From Zantedeschia hybrid cultivar (Eukaryota > Streptophyta > Magnoliopsida > Alismatales > Araceae), in assembly GCA_030544215.1 (NCBI GenBank), contig JARZZO010000002.1, positions 78,995,150 through 79,059,149 of the forward strand: a stretch of 64,000 bases of DNA. The letters are read 5' to 3'. Made by a program: the position numbers and the translations under genes. Below, piece by piece: positions 1 through 12,309 of this stretch. The notes below the pieces were generated by a model. That model was given only the letters and a program-made list of their open reading frames with translations, was not told the origin of the DNA and did not search any database. Positions within the stretch are counted from its first letter, which is position 1, and each line of letters begins with the position of its first letter.

Positions 1-798
1 TACTAAATAATCATGAAATCTAACATGAATCTTTCTTGAAATAGGTAGAAAATAACCAAACTTAATATACTAGGTTTGAATCGCATCAGCCATGGGTGAT
101 GTGATTCGTAAATCACCTCACCTGTGGTCGACGCGTTTCAACTCCTTAACACAGCTTTACAGAAGGTGCATGGATGAGAAAAATAGAAGAGAAGGAGGGA
201 ATTTAACATCATGAACTTAGTTCCAGAAATCTACCCATGCATCTTTTACATCTTATACTTATAGTTGATAGCAAAATAAGTTTGAAATTAAGGTTTTTAT
301 ATATAAAACAACTATGGTTTTGAGGTTAATCATCACTTACCTCTCTCTCGAACGACACACATAAAGAAACCTACCTCGAGCAAGGCAGCACGCCCTGCTT
401 GCACTACGCGATCCTCGTGTCCACCACTGTGCACGCGCCATGAACTCGCCAAGTGATACCCGTTCTCTCTAAAAAACGCTCTCAATCTATCCCTCTAGGG
501 TTGGCTAAGGCTTAGAGAAGACTAAAGGAAACTTTCGAGAACACCATCTACATAAAGGCCTCTAAGTTGAGTTCCAAGCGGAGAAAGAGTCCATGCAAAT
601 GGAAACTTCCGAGAATCAGACTGGGTTAGACAGGTGAATCACGTCAGCCCAATCTAACAAGTTTCAAGCTCCTCTGAATCACGTCAACCATGCGTGACAT
701 GATTCAGAGTGTCAGGCCAAGCCTCCCTAAAACCCGTCTAAACTCCATTAATGGGCCACATACTGTACAATGGGTCTATAGAAATGTCAGGTATTACA
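1..798 (-). repeat. LTR fragment, probably Ty3/gypsy, truncated by window edge
   Basis: Read on the minus strand, a classical LTR start (TGTAATACC) lies at 798 and the sequence continues leftward out of the window. Inside are a CT/GA-rich leader-like stretch near 330-500 and a CCCTAGAGGG-type block near 500 of the kind seen in LTR leaders. A second, diverged version of much of this segment lies at 2290-2905 in the same orientation. Gypsy family assignment rests only on the terminal sequence and is inference. No coding capacity is visible. Confidence 0.45.
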
Positions 799-2289
799 AA
801 TAGACATGATCATTCTTCCATAAATATATATGGCATGAAATCATTAACATGCATATTTAGCATGGAATATTTATGCAATTAGCATATAAGCATCTTCGAG
901 AAACATAAATATGAATACTCAAATATGAAACTTAGCATACAACTATCATGAAACTAAACATGATCTTTAACATACATCATATTATTGGACATGTGTCATT
1001 AACATAGATCTTCTAACATGGTTTATATTTGAACATGTATGAACTAGACAGATATACTATCATGAATCATGAACATGGACATCATATTCTTAGTATAAAC
1101 TTTAAACTTAAACATGCATTTTTCATCATGTGATCACACATAACATCTTAACATGTTCTTGTCATCATCTTATCATCATAATCACGATATAGCATCATAA
1201 ACACATTCATATCACGATGTTATCGCTTTCTTAGTATAGGAGAAGCAACTAAACTACGACATAGAGGGATCACCATCATCATCTACTTCTTTATCCATAG
1301 TCAGTGTAATCTGCAAGTAGACATACTTCCAAGATTTTTTTACTTGTTAGCTCGGGTTCATACATAATATCATGGTCGTAATTAAATAGACAAGGGATTC
1401 TAGAAGTAGACCCCGCTGGTTCAAGAGTTGGCCCCCACCATGTAGCACTTTGTTCCACAAAAGATTTAAGAAGTAGCTTCCATAACATGACACTTTGTCC
1501 AACATGACACTTAATTCTCAGGTTAGTAGCTAGTGCATCCACACATAGCATCTTAATCTTAATTAACTTATGCACATGCATGCAACATGAACAGTATGAT
1601 GCAGATTAATTTGTCACTATCCATAGCCTCTGAAATGTCTTACCCTCAAATGGTGTCTCTTGTGAAATGTGTCATCTAAGCCTGACGTCTTTCAGAACCT
1701 CAGTTAAATTTTAGAAAATAATTAAACAAATACATACTAAAGATAAGCTATTAACATGTTACTGTTTTAACCTCTGAAACACGTCATGATCAGATGATGC
1801 GAATTATGAATCACGTCATCACACCATGATGTCTTTTAGGATGTCAAACAGATTTGCAAAATTAAAATATACTCAATTAAATTCCTATAGACCAACATTA
1901 TAATCATGTCGTTAGAGTTCTGAATACGTTGCAAACATGTTAAATGATGATCATGCATGTTCATGGATTTTGACAGGTATTAAATATGAATGTTTACACA
2001 ATTTCATCATAAATGATCACAACTAGCATGCTAAGTATATTTTAATGAGTCATTATGAAAATAATACCCCAAATAGCTAATAATGGTCATGCATATTTTT
2101 AAGAACTAAACATGAATAATCTCTCTTATTATCATACTAATCATGATTTTGAAAGTAAACATAAACTACATTTCCTCAAGATATAGTTCCTATCGTGGAA
2201 ACATTATATAAGTTACCAATATCTTCACATGCATGACTACACATAACATAACTTACAATTTTACTATGAGCAAGATCTATATGTGAATA
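799..2289. other. AT-rich repeat DNA without genes
   Basis: Short low-complexity open frames only. The stretch is rich in CATG and in degenerate copies of a TGAATCACGTCA-type motif (for example near 1775 and 1812), the same motif that forms hairpins at 64-120, 676-710 and 2353-2378. It probably belongs to the same LTR-derived block as its flanks. Confidence 0.4.
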
Positions 2290-2905
2290 TACATACGAAA
2301 TATGCAGGAAATATCCGAAATAAACATGACAGGTTTGAATTGCATCATGCATGGTGACGTGATTTGTAAATCACGTCACTTGTAAGTGACGGATTTCAAC
2401 TCTAATTCTAGATTTACATAAAGTTTCATGCATGCAAGAGAGTTCAGGGAATAAGCTTAACAAACATGATTACAATACCTCTATCTCGTCGTTCTTTGAA
2501 TTTCCTTTTATTCATAAACATATAGTAGATAGTAAGCTAATGTTGAAAACAAGATTTTTTGTATAAAAATATATATGGTTCATGATTAATTATCACTTGC
2601 CTCTAATCAAAGTTAATGAACGCAAAGAACAGCAACAACACTCTCCTCATGCACACTCTCGTTGCCACGAAGCTCCTCTCATGCCGCCCACCACGCACTC
2701 ACACAGAACACCGCAAACCGCCTTCTCTCTCTCTCTCAACCACTCTCTAACTCGCTCTAGGGTTTAGCGATGCACTAGAGGGGCATGGACTCGCAAGGAG
2801 ACTATATATAGACCATTAGGTACGAATTCTAGACGGAATATTCTCTCCACGCAAGGAAACTACAAATACCAGATAGTACCTCACAAACGACCATGCTCGT
2901 TTTTT
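2290..2905 (-). repeat. LTR-like segment related to 1-600
   Basis: The same order of blocks as at 1-600 recurs: a GGTTTGAAT(C/T)GCATCA block, a TGATTYGTAAATCAC palindrome, a TTTCAACTC block, a GTAGATAG/TTGATAGC block followed by a run of T/A, then ATYATCACTTGCCTCT, and a CT-rich leader ending in CTCTAGGG. On the minus strand a TATATATAG box lies near 2803-2811 upstream of the leader-like part, which suits an LTR promoter. The two copies have diverged strongly. Confidence 0.4.
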
Positions 2906-3611
2906 ACAATTTCAGCTTTGTCCTATAGGAATATGTACATGCCTTCATGTGTTTTTCATGTAGGTCTTAACTGGGGCATGTTGAAGGAGCCAATGGTTAG
3001 TTCAAAAGAGCCTAAATTCAAAATGTATTTATCAGAATTTGGCCCATCACAAATTCAGCCGTTTGAAAAAAAAAAAAAAAACTTAAGGCATTATTTGGAA
3101 ATATGGATGGAGAGAGTTTTTTGAGGGATGAGAGAGACTGACTCAAGTTCTCGCCATTCTTTATTTTATCAAAAACAGCTCAAAAAGGTAACTTTTAAAA
3201 GAGAGAGGATTTCCAATTGAAAAGTCAATTTCTCGTGTAACGGTCCCAAATGAAATTTTTAATATCTGACATAATCATTATAAATACATCTTACCTTACA
3301 CACCCTTTTTAATGCAGGTTTTATCTAGTCAAATCATTTGGCAAGCGTCTCCAAACGCTGCCTTAGATTTCGCTAACTCTAGTCTATCACGATTACCTTT
3401 GGAATAAGTTACTGTTTTTATGTATGCACGTACTATAATGGTATGTGGATGTCGAGGGTTGTTGACGAGCATATTTTTATCAATCCAAGGGAGCAGTGTC
3501 TTTGGAGGATAAAATGGTCTCAAATAGGATAAATCGAAAATTAAAATATAATTTTTCTAACCATTCTACTGTTGATATTTGTCAACAATTAGGCAATTTC
3601 GAAGATTACAC

Positions 3612-3851
3612 GGGATTTTTACTTTTCGGTCTTTATAATCTCTCAACATTTTTTATAAATTCTTATAATTTTTATATTTCTTATTAATCCTTACAATTAT
3701 TTAAAATGTCCATCAACCCTTCCTAAAAGATCCCTCTAAAGGGACCTTTTAAAAATGATTCAAAGATTGTGGAGAATTTTTAAAAAATATAATTATTACA
3801 AGAATTATAAGGAATATTGAAAGATTATAGAGACTGAATAGTAAAAAACCC
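3612..3851. mobile_element. MITE with ~60-bp terminal inverted repeats
   Basis: The left end starts GGGATTTTTACTTTTCGGTC and the right end, read in reverse complement, starts GGGTTTTTTACTATTCAGTC. Similarity between the two arms extends about 60 bp inward (TATAATCT, TTATAATTCTT and neighbouring blocks match). There is no open frame. A related element with the same terminal design lies at 35988-36267. I found no clean target-site duplication. Confidence 0.6.
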
Positions 3852-4001
3852 TTTTAAATAAAATTATCTATATACCCTTGATTCTTAAGGAATGACCATA
3901 TTATACCCGTCTTTAAAAAAATTATCCTAATACCCTTAGAATGAGGGTTACGTTCAACAGAATGTATGGTTTTGTTCTTGAATAAAAAAATTAAATTTAA
4001 A

Positions 4002-4003
<2 letters not shown>

Positions 4004-4066
<63 letters not shown>
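4004..4066. repeat. (TC)n microsatellite
   Basis: About 31 uninterrupted TC units, followed directly by a short GGAT/GATG repeat. The surrounding 3.9-4.15 kb resembles the AT-rich, CT-repeat-bearing MITE at 35309-35770. Confidence 0.95.
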
Positions 4067-4069
<3 letters not shown>

Positions 4070-4149
4070 GATGGATGGATGGGACTGATGGTATCTTGAG
4101 AAAATTAGAGATCATCCTAGGGGTGTTTTTGTCCTTTCACACATGAGTT

Positions 4150-6530
4150 AAGATTTAACTCAAGTGTGGTTGAACTAAATAAACCGTGGAGGTTTGAGAA
4201 TAGAAATTTGAAGATTTTAAGAGTATTGGAATAGCTTCATTAAAGGTAGCGGTATAGCGGTTATTCGTAAAGATTTTAAGAATATAAAAATCATTTTTTT
4301 TTATAATGAACGAAAACAATCACGAGAGTTGGAAGACTTCTCGGAGTTGATTCGATGACAGAGTGAGAGAACCCTACTTTCAAAGGTGGAGTTCATGAAG
4401 GTTAGTGGCACTAGCCATTAGGGTTTGTGACATTTCCAAGATTAATTTCCTCTGTACCATCTCATGTTGAATTAGTCTGGAAAGATTAAGAGAAAACATT
4501 ACACAAGAGGCGTGGCAGTTCAACTACTCTCTAAATACTAGTAAACCAAGCTCCAAGGCATTGAACAAGGCTAAGGTGGAGTTTAAGTAATTTGTGCATG
4601 CCATGTTGATTGTTTCAAAGGTGGATATATGTTCCCACTTAAGAAATGCAAACATTAGTTTACATATCTTTGACTGGTTAGAACTCACTGAGTCCAGTAT
4701 GAATGAGTAGAAGGGAATGGCTCAGCATAAAAGCATAACAATTTTGGTTTCACAAGTAATGAAAAAGTTATGAGAACTTCTAATATCATTGGCTATGGTT
4801 TCCTTTTTTATGAATGATATATTCCTTAGAGTCAAAGCCTTTTATCTTCCTTTATTCTAAATGTTGTGTTTTTGCTATGCCGAATCAAGGCCAGCAACTA
4901 TAGCTAGGTTTAAATATGTACATGAGTCACAAGTTAAGTTCATCTAGAATTCACTGTGCACTAGGGATATGTAGGCAAAGGCAGTCACCATCAGTGGCGG
5001 ATCTAGTGTATAACCAGTGAGCTCTTGTGACTCCACTGGATTTTATAAAATCTATGAAGGTGTGTGCAAAGTCATGAAGGCGCAGAATCATGATTCTGAT
5101 TCATTAGAGTGATTCTACTGGCCTATTGATTCCGACTTAATGGAAAACCCCATTGGTTTATTGTTTGAGTGGTCCTACTGAACAAAATTTCTGTGTCCGT
5201 CATCGGTCACCATTATCTTTTGAGTTCCATATAAAATCTCCATTTTAATGGGTAAGCAGTCTGATCATGCAGGTGAATGGATTAAAATATGACTTAACTT
5301 ATGTGCAATTGTCAACATGGATGTCACGGTTGAAGAAGTCAGCTACCCGTGCAAACATGTGTAGCTGACATAGCTGTGAACAATAGTGGAGCTGGCGGTG
5401 CATTCGGGGATTGCTGTTGTAACTAGGGTTAATTTATGACTAGGATATGATTCACCCATGAATAATAAGATTTTTAGAATTTTAGGGATGTTGAATTCAG
5501 CCAATAATCATCTAGGTTAGAGTCATGTCAATCGAAATTACAAAAAAAATTTCCCTCCATCCCTATCGAGCTGTTGATCATAGATGAAGTTTTAAGTCGA
5601 CCTTTAATGATTGTTGCTTGAGCTCATCTCAGAGGCCATCGAAGATTTTGTCTAATTAGTCTATTCATTTTTGCAAAAAAAATGGAAGAATAAAAATTGA
5701 GTTAAATCATATTATTTCGCTTGCAACTTAGTAGTAATTCAAAATGGCACTGACTTAGTCAACATTTACTCTTTACCAAAACATAGTAGAATTCACTTTG
5801 GGAGGATTTTATCTATGCAACCTGGCTTTTTTTTTTTTTTTTTTGGTGTGTTTATGTGTGTGTGTGTTAAATGTCGAAACCACTAATTCAAGATTAAAAT
5901 GTCACAAGGGAATAAATGGCCTTCATCTTAATTTGCAAAACACCTCCCCACCCCAAACAAAAAAAAAAAAAAAGGAGAAGGCATGTGTAGGTAAAATCCT
6001 CTTCTTTGGAATTTCACAAGTCAAAGAACTCCTTAATATGCTCATTCTATGTGCTACCAACTCCTCTAAGGACCATATATATTTTATTTTTTTTACTATT
6101 TTACATGAGCATGATACCATAGGGGCTTTCCATGCAATAAAAAACTCTTTAGGGTCCGAGCCCGTTGAGAACTCTTAGAGGCATGCATGCAAACCATATT
6201 ATTGTCATTTGGATTCAAGTATATTTTTTTTTTATTGAGATCAAAGTCTCCATTTGGTCACATATCTTGCCAAAAATTAATGTTTTATTGGGTGTCTTTT
6301 AGTTGAAGTTTCATGTGATGGACGGGGTTGGAGGCCAGCAAACCTACAACCATGTACTCCCCAAGAAGGAGGGTTTCGTGGAGACGTGCTCGCCGCGCCC
6401 ACGCGGCTTTGGAGACCCAAGCGAGACCTGGCCTTCTCAGCCTTACACCCATGAAAAAAGTGGAAAAACAACTCATATACCTTATTTTCATGTGTATTTG
6501 ACTGAAAATACTAAAAATATCATAAATGTT
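4150..6530. other. Intergenic, no gene seen
   Basis: AT-rich DNA with poly-T and poly-A tracts (for example 5827-5844 and 5960-5975). The open frames are short, cross such homopolymers and show no recognisable domain. Confidence 0.6.
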
Positions 6531-6700
6531 TTATGGGGTGTTTGCAAATAACTTCTTAAGATATTTCATGTTTGTGTCTAACTCTCCTATATGATATGTA
6601 TTTACATTTAATTCTTCAACTATAGTGTTTATTTTGTCTTTCACCTAAGTTAAAATATTGCTACTCTGCATAGAATATGTAAAGATTATTTAAATGAATA
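6531..6700 (+). repeat. Dispersed repeat copy, related to 63760-64000
   Basis: Begins GGGGTGTTTGCAAATAA and continues with blocks TTCTTAAGAT, TAACTC, ATTTACAT, TTAAAATATTG and CTACTCTGCATA. The same blocks occur in the same order and orientation at 63760-64000. No coding capacity. Family unknown. Confidence 0.5.
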
Positions 6701-8113
6701 ATATCTTTAATTAAAATATAAATACCTTTTGAAGAGCATTCTTAGCTTTATAGTTAATTAGAAAAATCTCTAAGTATCTAGGTATGATTTAAATAGCATC
6801 ACACCTTATCAAGTAACTTGTGAACAGGTTGACTAAATGTTTCCTTGAGAAATGGGCTAATGATTATGATTGAGATCTATTCTGTGTAACTTGTAAATAA
6901 AAAAAGGATTTTTATGTTAAATGTATTTATAAATTCAATTACAGCTGACTTACGAGTGAATGTATATATGATTTTTCTTGGGAGGTGTTTGAATGATGTC
7001 ATATATATAATAGTTAAGAGGTTGTATTACAAATTCATACCCTACAAGGGGGTAATTTACAAATGGAGAATCCTTTTGAAGTTATATGTTAAAACTCATT
7101 TAAGATAAGAAAGTTAGAGGCAAATACGTATCTTATGCTATAAATATCAAACCTGTTATGGGGTTATTTGCAAAACCCAAGTATTTTAGTATTTTAGACT
7201 TCTACTTCAAATCGAAGAACACAAATTCTTGACCAAAGATTGATTTGATCAAAATATCTGAAGACGACTGTGCACTTCGTCTACTAGGCTTTAGTGAAAT
7301 GATCGTTTACCTTGATCAGTATCTCCGCATAAATCTAAGGACATGGGTCGATTTAGCTCTACATAAAATATGAACCAGCTGGCTAGCGCAGTGAATCATC
7401 TACTTGCCTCTCAAATGGGAGGTCGGAGTCAGAAGAGAATTTATTCTCGTTCCATTGCATTTCTTCTGCAGATGATTAGGTAGATTTAGATTCCTCACCT
7501 AATTAGACATAATTTTCTCTAATTTGGGAGGATTTCTCTAATTTTCTCCTTCGTCGTATGCAGATATCTATATAGATTGGAGCTTGCTTAGTCTCAACAC
7601 TCAACAAAAAAAAAATTACAAAGAAAATGAAAAAAAAATTTCATTTAGTATCGATGAAAACATTTTCAATTGCTCTGAAAAAGAGTATTCAATCTCATTT
7701 ATATAACATCTTTAAGTTTTAATGGTATAATTATAAAACTGTACATGCTTAAGCTCTAAGGATATATGTATAAAATTATGCATCTTAGTTTCTAACAAGT
7801 AATTTCTACGGTGTCATGCGTGGGTTCTCCCACGTTCATAGTTATATTGATACATCCGTGATTTTCTGTTGACTGAAGTTTTTAGGACTACCAAATAAGT
7901 AGATGTATCATCTTTTTCTGAAAACATTTTTTTAACCGGCATTTTACAAGCTACCAAATAGATCCTAAGTGTAAACATATTTCTTGAAATGGCAACCGTA
8001 TACTATATATCGGCAAAAAGCCTATGGCTAGAGTGAACTTGCTGCACTGACTCTCGATGCTGCATTAAGGGTCACTGCAGTTGGCTAAAAAAATTATATT
8101 TAGAAATTTTTTC
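6701..8113. other. Intergenic, no gene seen
   Basis: AT-rich sequence without a convincing open frame. A GGGTTATTTGCAAAA block near 7160 echoes the repeat that begins at 6531. Confidence 0.5.
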
Positions 8114-8335
8114 AGAGGGCCCCCGAGCTGTCCTACATATGTGTAAAGGTCGATCTCCGATCAGATAACTAAAAAAAAATCAAAAAAATAAAATATTGTT
8201 ATTATGCTCGACCCATTAAACACATCTTTTACTGTTCACTGGGACCCAATTTTTAGTTTTTCAGATATTTTTTTTCGGTCATCCGATTGGAAATCGGCCA
8301 ATATGAACGTTTAGGACACTTCAGGGCCCACTGTG
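8114..8335. mobile_element. MITE-like inverted repeat
   Basis: The left arm (about 8114-8180) reads AGAGGGCCCCCGAGCTGTCC, then ATCTCCGATCAGATAACT and a poly-A run. The right arm (about 8262-8333) in reverse complement reads CAGTGGGCCCTGAAGTGTCC, then ATCGGATGACCG and poly-A. The spacer is AT-rich. Weaker relatives with the TCATYYGATTGGAAATYGG block occur near 51380 and 54730. Confidence 0.5.
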
Positions 8336-8749
8336 AGTGCTTAAAATGGGTGTGTGATTATCATGAAAAACTATATTGTTTAAGTGTAAAATAAACCTAT
8401 TAAAAAGAAACTAAGTGATGTGATCGTCAGAAATTTTTGACTAAAAAGTTCCAAAAGAAAATTTGATCGCCTACCTGTTTGGACGTGGGAGATGTTGAGC
8501 TCTTGGTTCCCCTCCTTCAGCCGACTGAAGAAAGAGAGTCATTTCTTGTCTTTGTTCTTGCTTTGACTGTTATTGAATTTTTGAGGATTGTCCAGATTCT
8601 TTGTTGTTTACTGTTGATTCCCTCCCCTTGATTCTCCTCTGTACCTCGCAAGAAATAGAAAGAAATGAAGAATAATGATGAGAACTTAGGAAGAAGTAGT
8701 ATCCATTCCAAAGAAAATTTTAAACATGCAACTAAACAGGTAAACTCAC

Positions 8750-9674
8750 TTGTTGGAATGGTCTTTTAAACCCCTTTAACAAATAGATTTTGAAAATGAT
8801 GCTAGTATTGTGTGTGTTGCATGGAGTGATGTGATGAAAAATGTGAGACTAATAGGATGAAAAATGTGAGAAAATATGTAGCAATTAAAAGAAAGCTAAA
8901 CTAGATGGCCCCTGAGAAACCTTGGTCTTGAGAGGAGGATGGATGAAGATTCTTAGAAGCAGCAGCACTTCAGCGTTTGGACGTCGCCTTCAAAATTCTC
9001 TTGCTCTAATCACCACCAAAATAATTGCTACTTATCACTCAACATCACTATCTGTCACTCGTTCAAGAAGCAGGGTATTTATAGACTTCTTTACATCCGT
9101 GGATTTACATGAAGAAATTTTGAAATTTATCCAGCTTAACCAACAGATAAATACAGATTAATTCATCTTTATCTGTAATTATCTAAAATGCGTCGCCCAT
9201 CAGAGACGCCTTTCAGACTGATTAAGATAAGGATAAACATCTGGAAAAAATTTATCTTTATCTGTAATTAGATAAAACGCGTCGTCCAATGGAGACGTTT
9301 TTTAGACTAATTAAGATAAGGATAAACATCCGGAAGAGATAGAAACGACTTAGGAAACCTAAATGACGTCGTTCCATGAAGACGTCTTTTAGCTAATTAA
9401 TCAACTAATTGAAATTCAAATTTTAAATATTAAAATAAGAATAAACTCTAAATGGCGTCTACACAAGTCGACGTCTTTTAGACTTCTTCATATTTTAACT
9501 AAAATTTGAGTTAAAATTAACTTAAATCATGTCTGTCTGACCCGACACTATTTAGATAATTAACTCAAAAAAAATTAATAAAAATTAATCAATGATTAAA
9601 TATCAGACTATTCTGAGGTATTATTATATGATATGAAATTTACTCGAAATGATGTCAAAATTAGTGTGTCTACA
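8750..9674 (-). mobile_element. Probable solo LTR
   Basis: On the minus strand the sequence starts TGTAGACACACTAATTTTG at about 9674 and carries a CTATAAATA promoter box at 9076-9084. It then continues through a leader-like stretch to about 8750, where the plus strand reads TGTTGG. No retroviral-type coding sequence flanks it and no second copy is seen, hence solo LTR. The 8750 border is approximate. Confidence 0.4.
9165..9342. repeat. 89-bp tandem duplication in the LTR
   Basis: Two adjacent copies with a period of 89 bp share ATCTTTATCTGTAATTA, a GCGTCG...GAGACG hairpin core and TTAAGATAAGGATAAACATC. Two more diverged hairpin cores (GACGTC...GACGTC and GGCGTC...GACGTC) follow near 9365 and 9450. 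Confidence 0.8.
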
Positions 9675-9724
9675 CCCACCTAAGAAAATTCAGAAAAATA
9701 AAAATAAAAATTAACCCATTACAC

Positions 9725-9905
9725 TGAGGTATTGCTTATGGCTAGAAGTCATGAGTTCAAACTCCATCTTCAGCAATTACATAGGAAGAAAGATTTATCC
9801 TACTAGTTCATGAGGATAGTGTTTCCCATAAGTGATGGGACTACATCTGGAGAGAATATTGCTCCTTACAATGTTAGACCTATTGTGATGGTACAGAAAA
9901 ATTTC
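9725..9905 (+). mobile_element. Possible SINE relic
   Basis: A pol III B-box-like AGTTCAAACTCC lies at 9754-9765, with a TTGCTTATGGCTAG stretch about 20 bp upstream in the place of an A box. No tRNA cloverleaf can be formed and no target-site duplication is evident, so this is only suggestive. Confidence 0.25.
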
Positions 9906-11735
9906 TTATTTTAAGGACATATGGGTAACATGATAATTTTGGCTGTTAGGGTTTCCTATTTGGGGTTCAAACTCCATCCACTACCAACAACCGCTGTCGG
10001 GGTTGTTGTCCGGTCCCACCAGGGTTGTCGTCACCCTCCCTACCCTCTGCCACAATCGTCGCGGTCGCCTGCTTCCCCCCTCATCACTATACAATTTTCT
10101 GCCCTACTACCCACATCCTCCTCCTCTTTCTTAGCTTACACCGAAAAATAAAAAGAAAAAAGAAAAAAAAAAGAGCAGAATAAGTAGAGGAAGGAGAGGA
10201 GGGTGCCACCTCCCGTCGGAGTCGCTATTTACATCGTCGGCCCCCACCGACACCACCGTCGCCATTGCCGACCCCTGCCAGCGTCTCTACCGCATCCCCT
10301 GTAGTCGCCGCCACCGTCATCTTTCTCTCCCTCTCTCGACTTCTCCATAAAAAAGCGGAAAGTAGAAAGAAAAAGAAGAAGAAGAGGAGGAAGGGGAGAG
10401 CACTCGCAACCGCAACCGTTGCCGCCACCTTCCATCGGCATCATTGGTGCCACTGCCTCCACCGGCTAGCCCTACCACTGTCACCCCCATCTCCTCTCTC
10501 CCTCACTCACCCATTTTGTCCCTAAGTTTAGGTTTAGAGGGAGGTGGGGGAAGGGGCAGCCCGTGCCCTTTAACCAAACTTGGTTTGACTGAACCCAGGT
10601 CTAGGCGGTTCAAGCCCTGGTCCGCACCAGGTACCAACTCGACCAATTCAAAGGGGTTTGAGCCATATTCCTAGTTTGGTTTGACTATGTTCCAATCCCT
10701 GTTCGAGCCAGGGTCTTGCAGGTCTGAGCCAGGGTTCAATCAGGCTCGAACCAAGCCCAGGCTTAGTCTGGTGTAGTGCACCCGGCGGTGCAACTGGAGC
10801 CGTTAGTGCATTGCCCTCATTTTTGGCATGATCGGACTCTGATTTGTGTGTCGTCTACGCTGTTGGTCTTATCTTAGTGAGGTCAACCCAGTTCCAGTGT
10901 GTGTTAGTCTTGACAATACCTTGTTTTACGTGCCACCACTACATTACTACATGTACCGTTGGTTTCATCTCAATGAGGCTGATTCAATTCCAGTGTCGAT
11001 TGTGATAGACGTCGATGGTCCCGCTTGCACCTCCATTTTGATGGACGTGAGTTCACGTTTCCGGATTCTCCGCTTTATCATCCTAAGGCAATGGAAACAC
11101 AATCAAGTTAGTTGAGACAATTTCACTAGCTATAAATGATGATCAATCAGATATGTCAATTCATACTCAAGGTGCTAGTGTTGATCCTACGACTGAAGAA
11201 GTTTGGGATGCTGCTCTATTTATTGAGTTCGGACTTCATTTGATGGCAGACGATGTGTTTGAGATCGATTAAGTACAAATAGTCATCAGTGAGTCATCAG
11301 ATATTATTATGTGGGATCAGACACTCATGGTCGAAGCCAGATTTGACTTACTTTCTGAGTACTTGTTTGACGTTCTGGATGTCCAGTGCCATTCTCTTTG
11401 TCTCGTAGACATTGCTTCAGCTGAGTTTGGCTTACTGTAGTGTGAGTTTGAGGTACACTATCAATGCCACCTTTAGCTCCTCACCCTGACGATCTATATG
11501 GAGTTATTTGCGTCGCTGGTTTGTTGCCCCCATTTCTCCTTGTATGGCTCCTTCGACACTTCAAAACTCAAGGATGAGTTTTTTCGAACAAGAGGGGGAT
11601 TGATGCATGAGTGGCCTCATGGGCAACACAGAGTAGGCGTCTATCAAGCTTGGAACCACCTTCTTTGGCTTTAGTCGTCACTATGGTGCATGTGTGAGGA
11701 GCCCGTAAGGGGCCGGTGAGCAAAAGAGGGATCAG
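9906..11735. other. Low-complexity and unclassified intergenic DNA
   Basis: 10160-10560 is purine/pyrimidine-biased simple sequence, so frames on both strands give arginine- or serine-rich nonsense. 10560-10790 repeats a GGTTCAAGCC / CCAGG theme. Around 10846-11460 there are short coding-like runs in changing frames with stops, possibly a retroelement relic, but I cannot assign them. Confidence 0.4.
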
Positions 11736-11977
11736 AAGCCCCTGGTCAACTTCGTCTTCTTCCTCCCTTCTTCTTCCCCTAGTTCGTCTGCTTCTTCTAC
11801 CCGTATCATCTTCCTCCCCTTGGCCTATGTTCCTTTCCTCTGCTCTCCTATTCTTTAAGCCCCTGGTCATCTTCGTCTTCTTCCTCCCTTCTTCTTCCCC
11901 TGGTTCGTCTGCTTCTTCTACCCGTGTCATCTTCCTCCCCTTGGACTCCGTTCCTTTCCTCTGCTTTTCCATTCTTT
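11736..11977. repeat. 121-bp tandem duplication
   Basis: The unit beginning AAGCCCCTGGTCA at 11736 is repeated at 11857 with few differences. Both copies contain CTTCTTCCTCCCTTCTTCTT, CTTCTTCTACCCGT and ATCTTCCTCCCCTTGG. The strong pyrimidine bias explains the long charged or serine-rich open frames on both strands, which are not genes. Confidence 0.85.
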
Positions 11978-12095
11978 GTCCCGCATCAATGGCACACCCA
12001 TCTTAATTAGGTGTCATCCTTCTCCACTATTTGTTGGCTTTGTCTAAAAATAAACTTAGAAAGGAAAAGAAGGATCAGCTATAAGCAATGGAATT

Positions 12096-12212
12096 CCTTG
12101 TGAGACGAGACTCAGCAAGGGTATCGCCGATCGAGTTTAGTCCCATCTGAAGGTGGGGAGCTTCTTTCCTGCGAGACGAGGCTCGGCAGGGGTATCGCTG
12201 ATCATTGCCTTC
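12096..12212. repeat. Short diverged direct repeat
   Basis: A block of the form TGxGAGACGAGxCTCxGCAxGGGTATCGC occurs twice, near 12100 and 12165. It lies just downstream of the pol relic and may be 3' non-coding sequence of that retroelement. Confidence 0.5.
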
Positions 12213-12309
12213 TCAAGCCGTCATTGTTAAGAATTAGCACATATCATATAGACGAAGAATAAATTCATTTGAAAAAACTTGTCTAAAGTTTATTAAAAAA
12301 AATAGATCC

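Noticed and set aside
10225..10525. Overlapping low-complexity frames on both strands
   Set aside because: They cross GAAGAA/CTCCCT simple sequence and contain no recognisable protein.
11568..11972. 134-codon minus-strand frame rich in E, R and K
   Set aside because: It is the complement of the duplicated pyrimidine tract, so length and charge are explained by the repeat.
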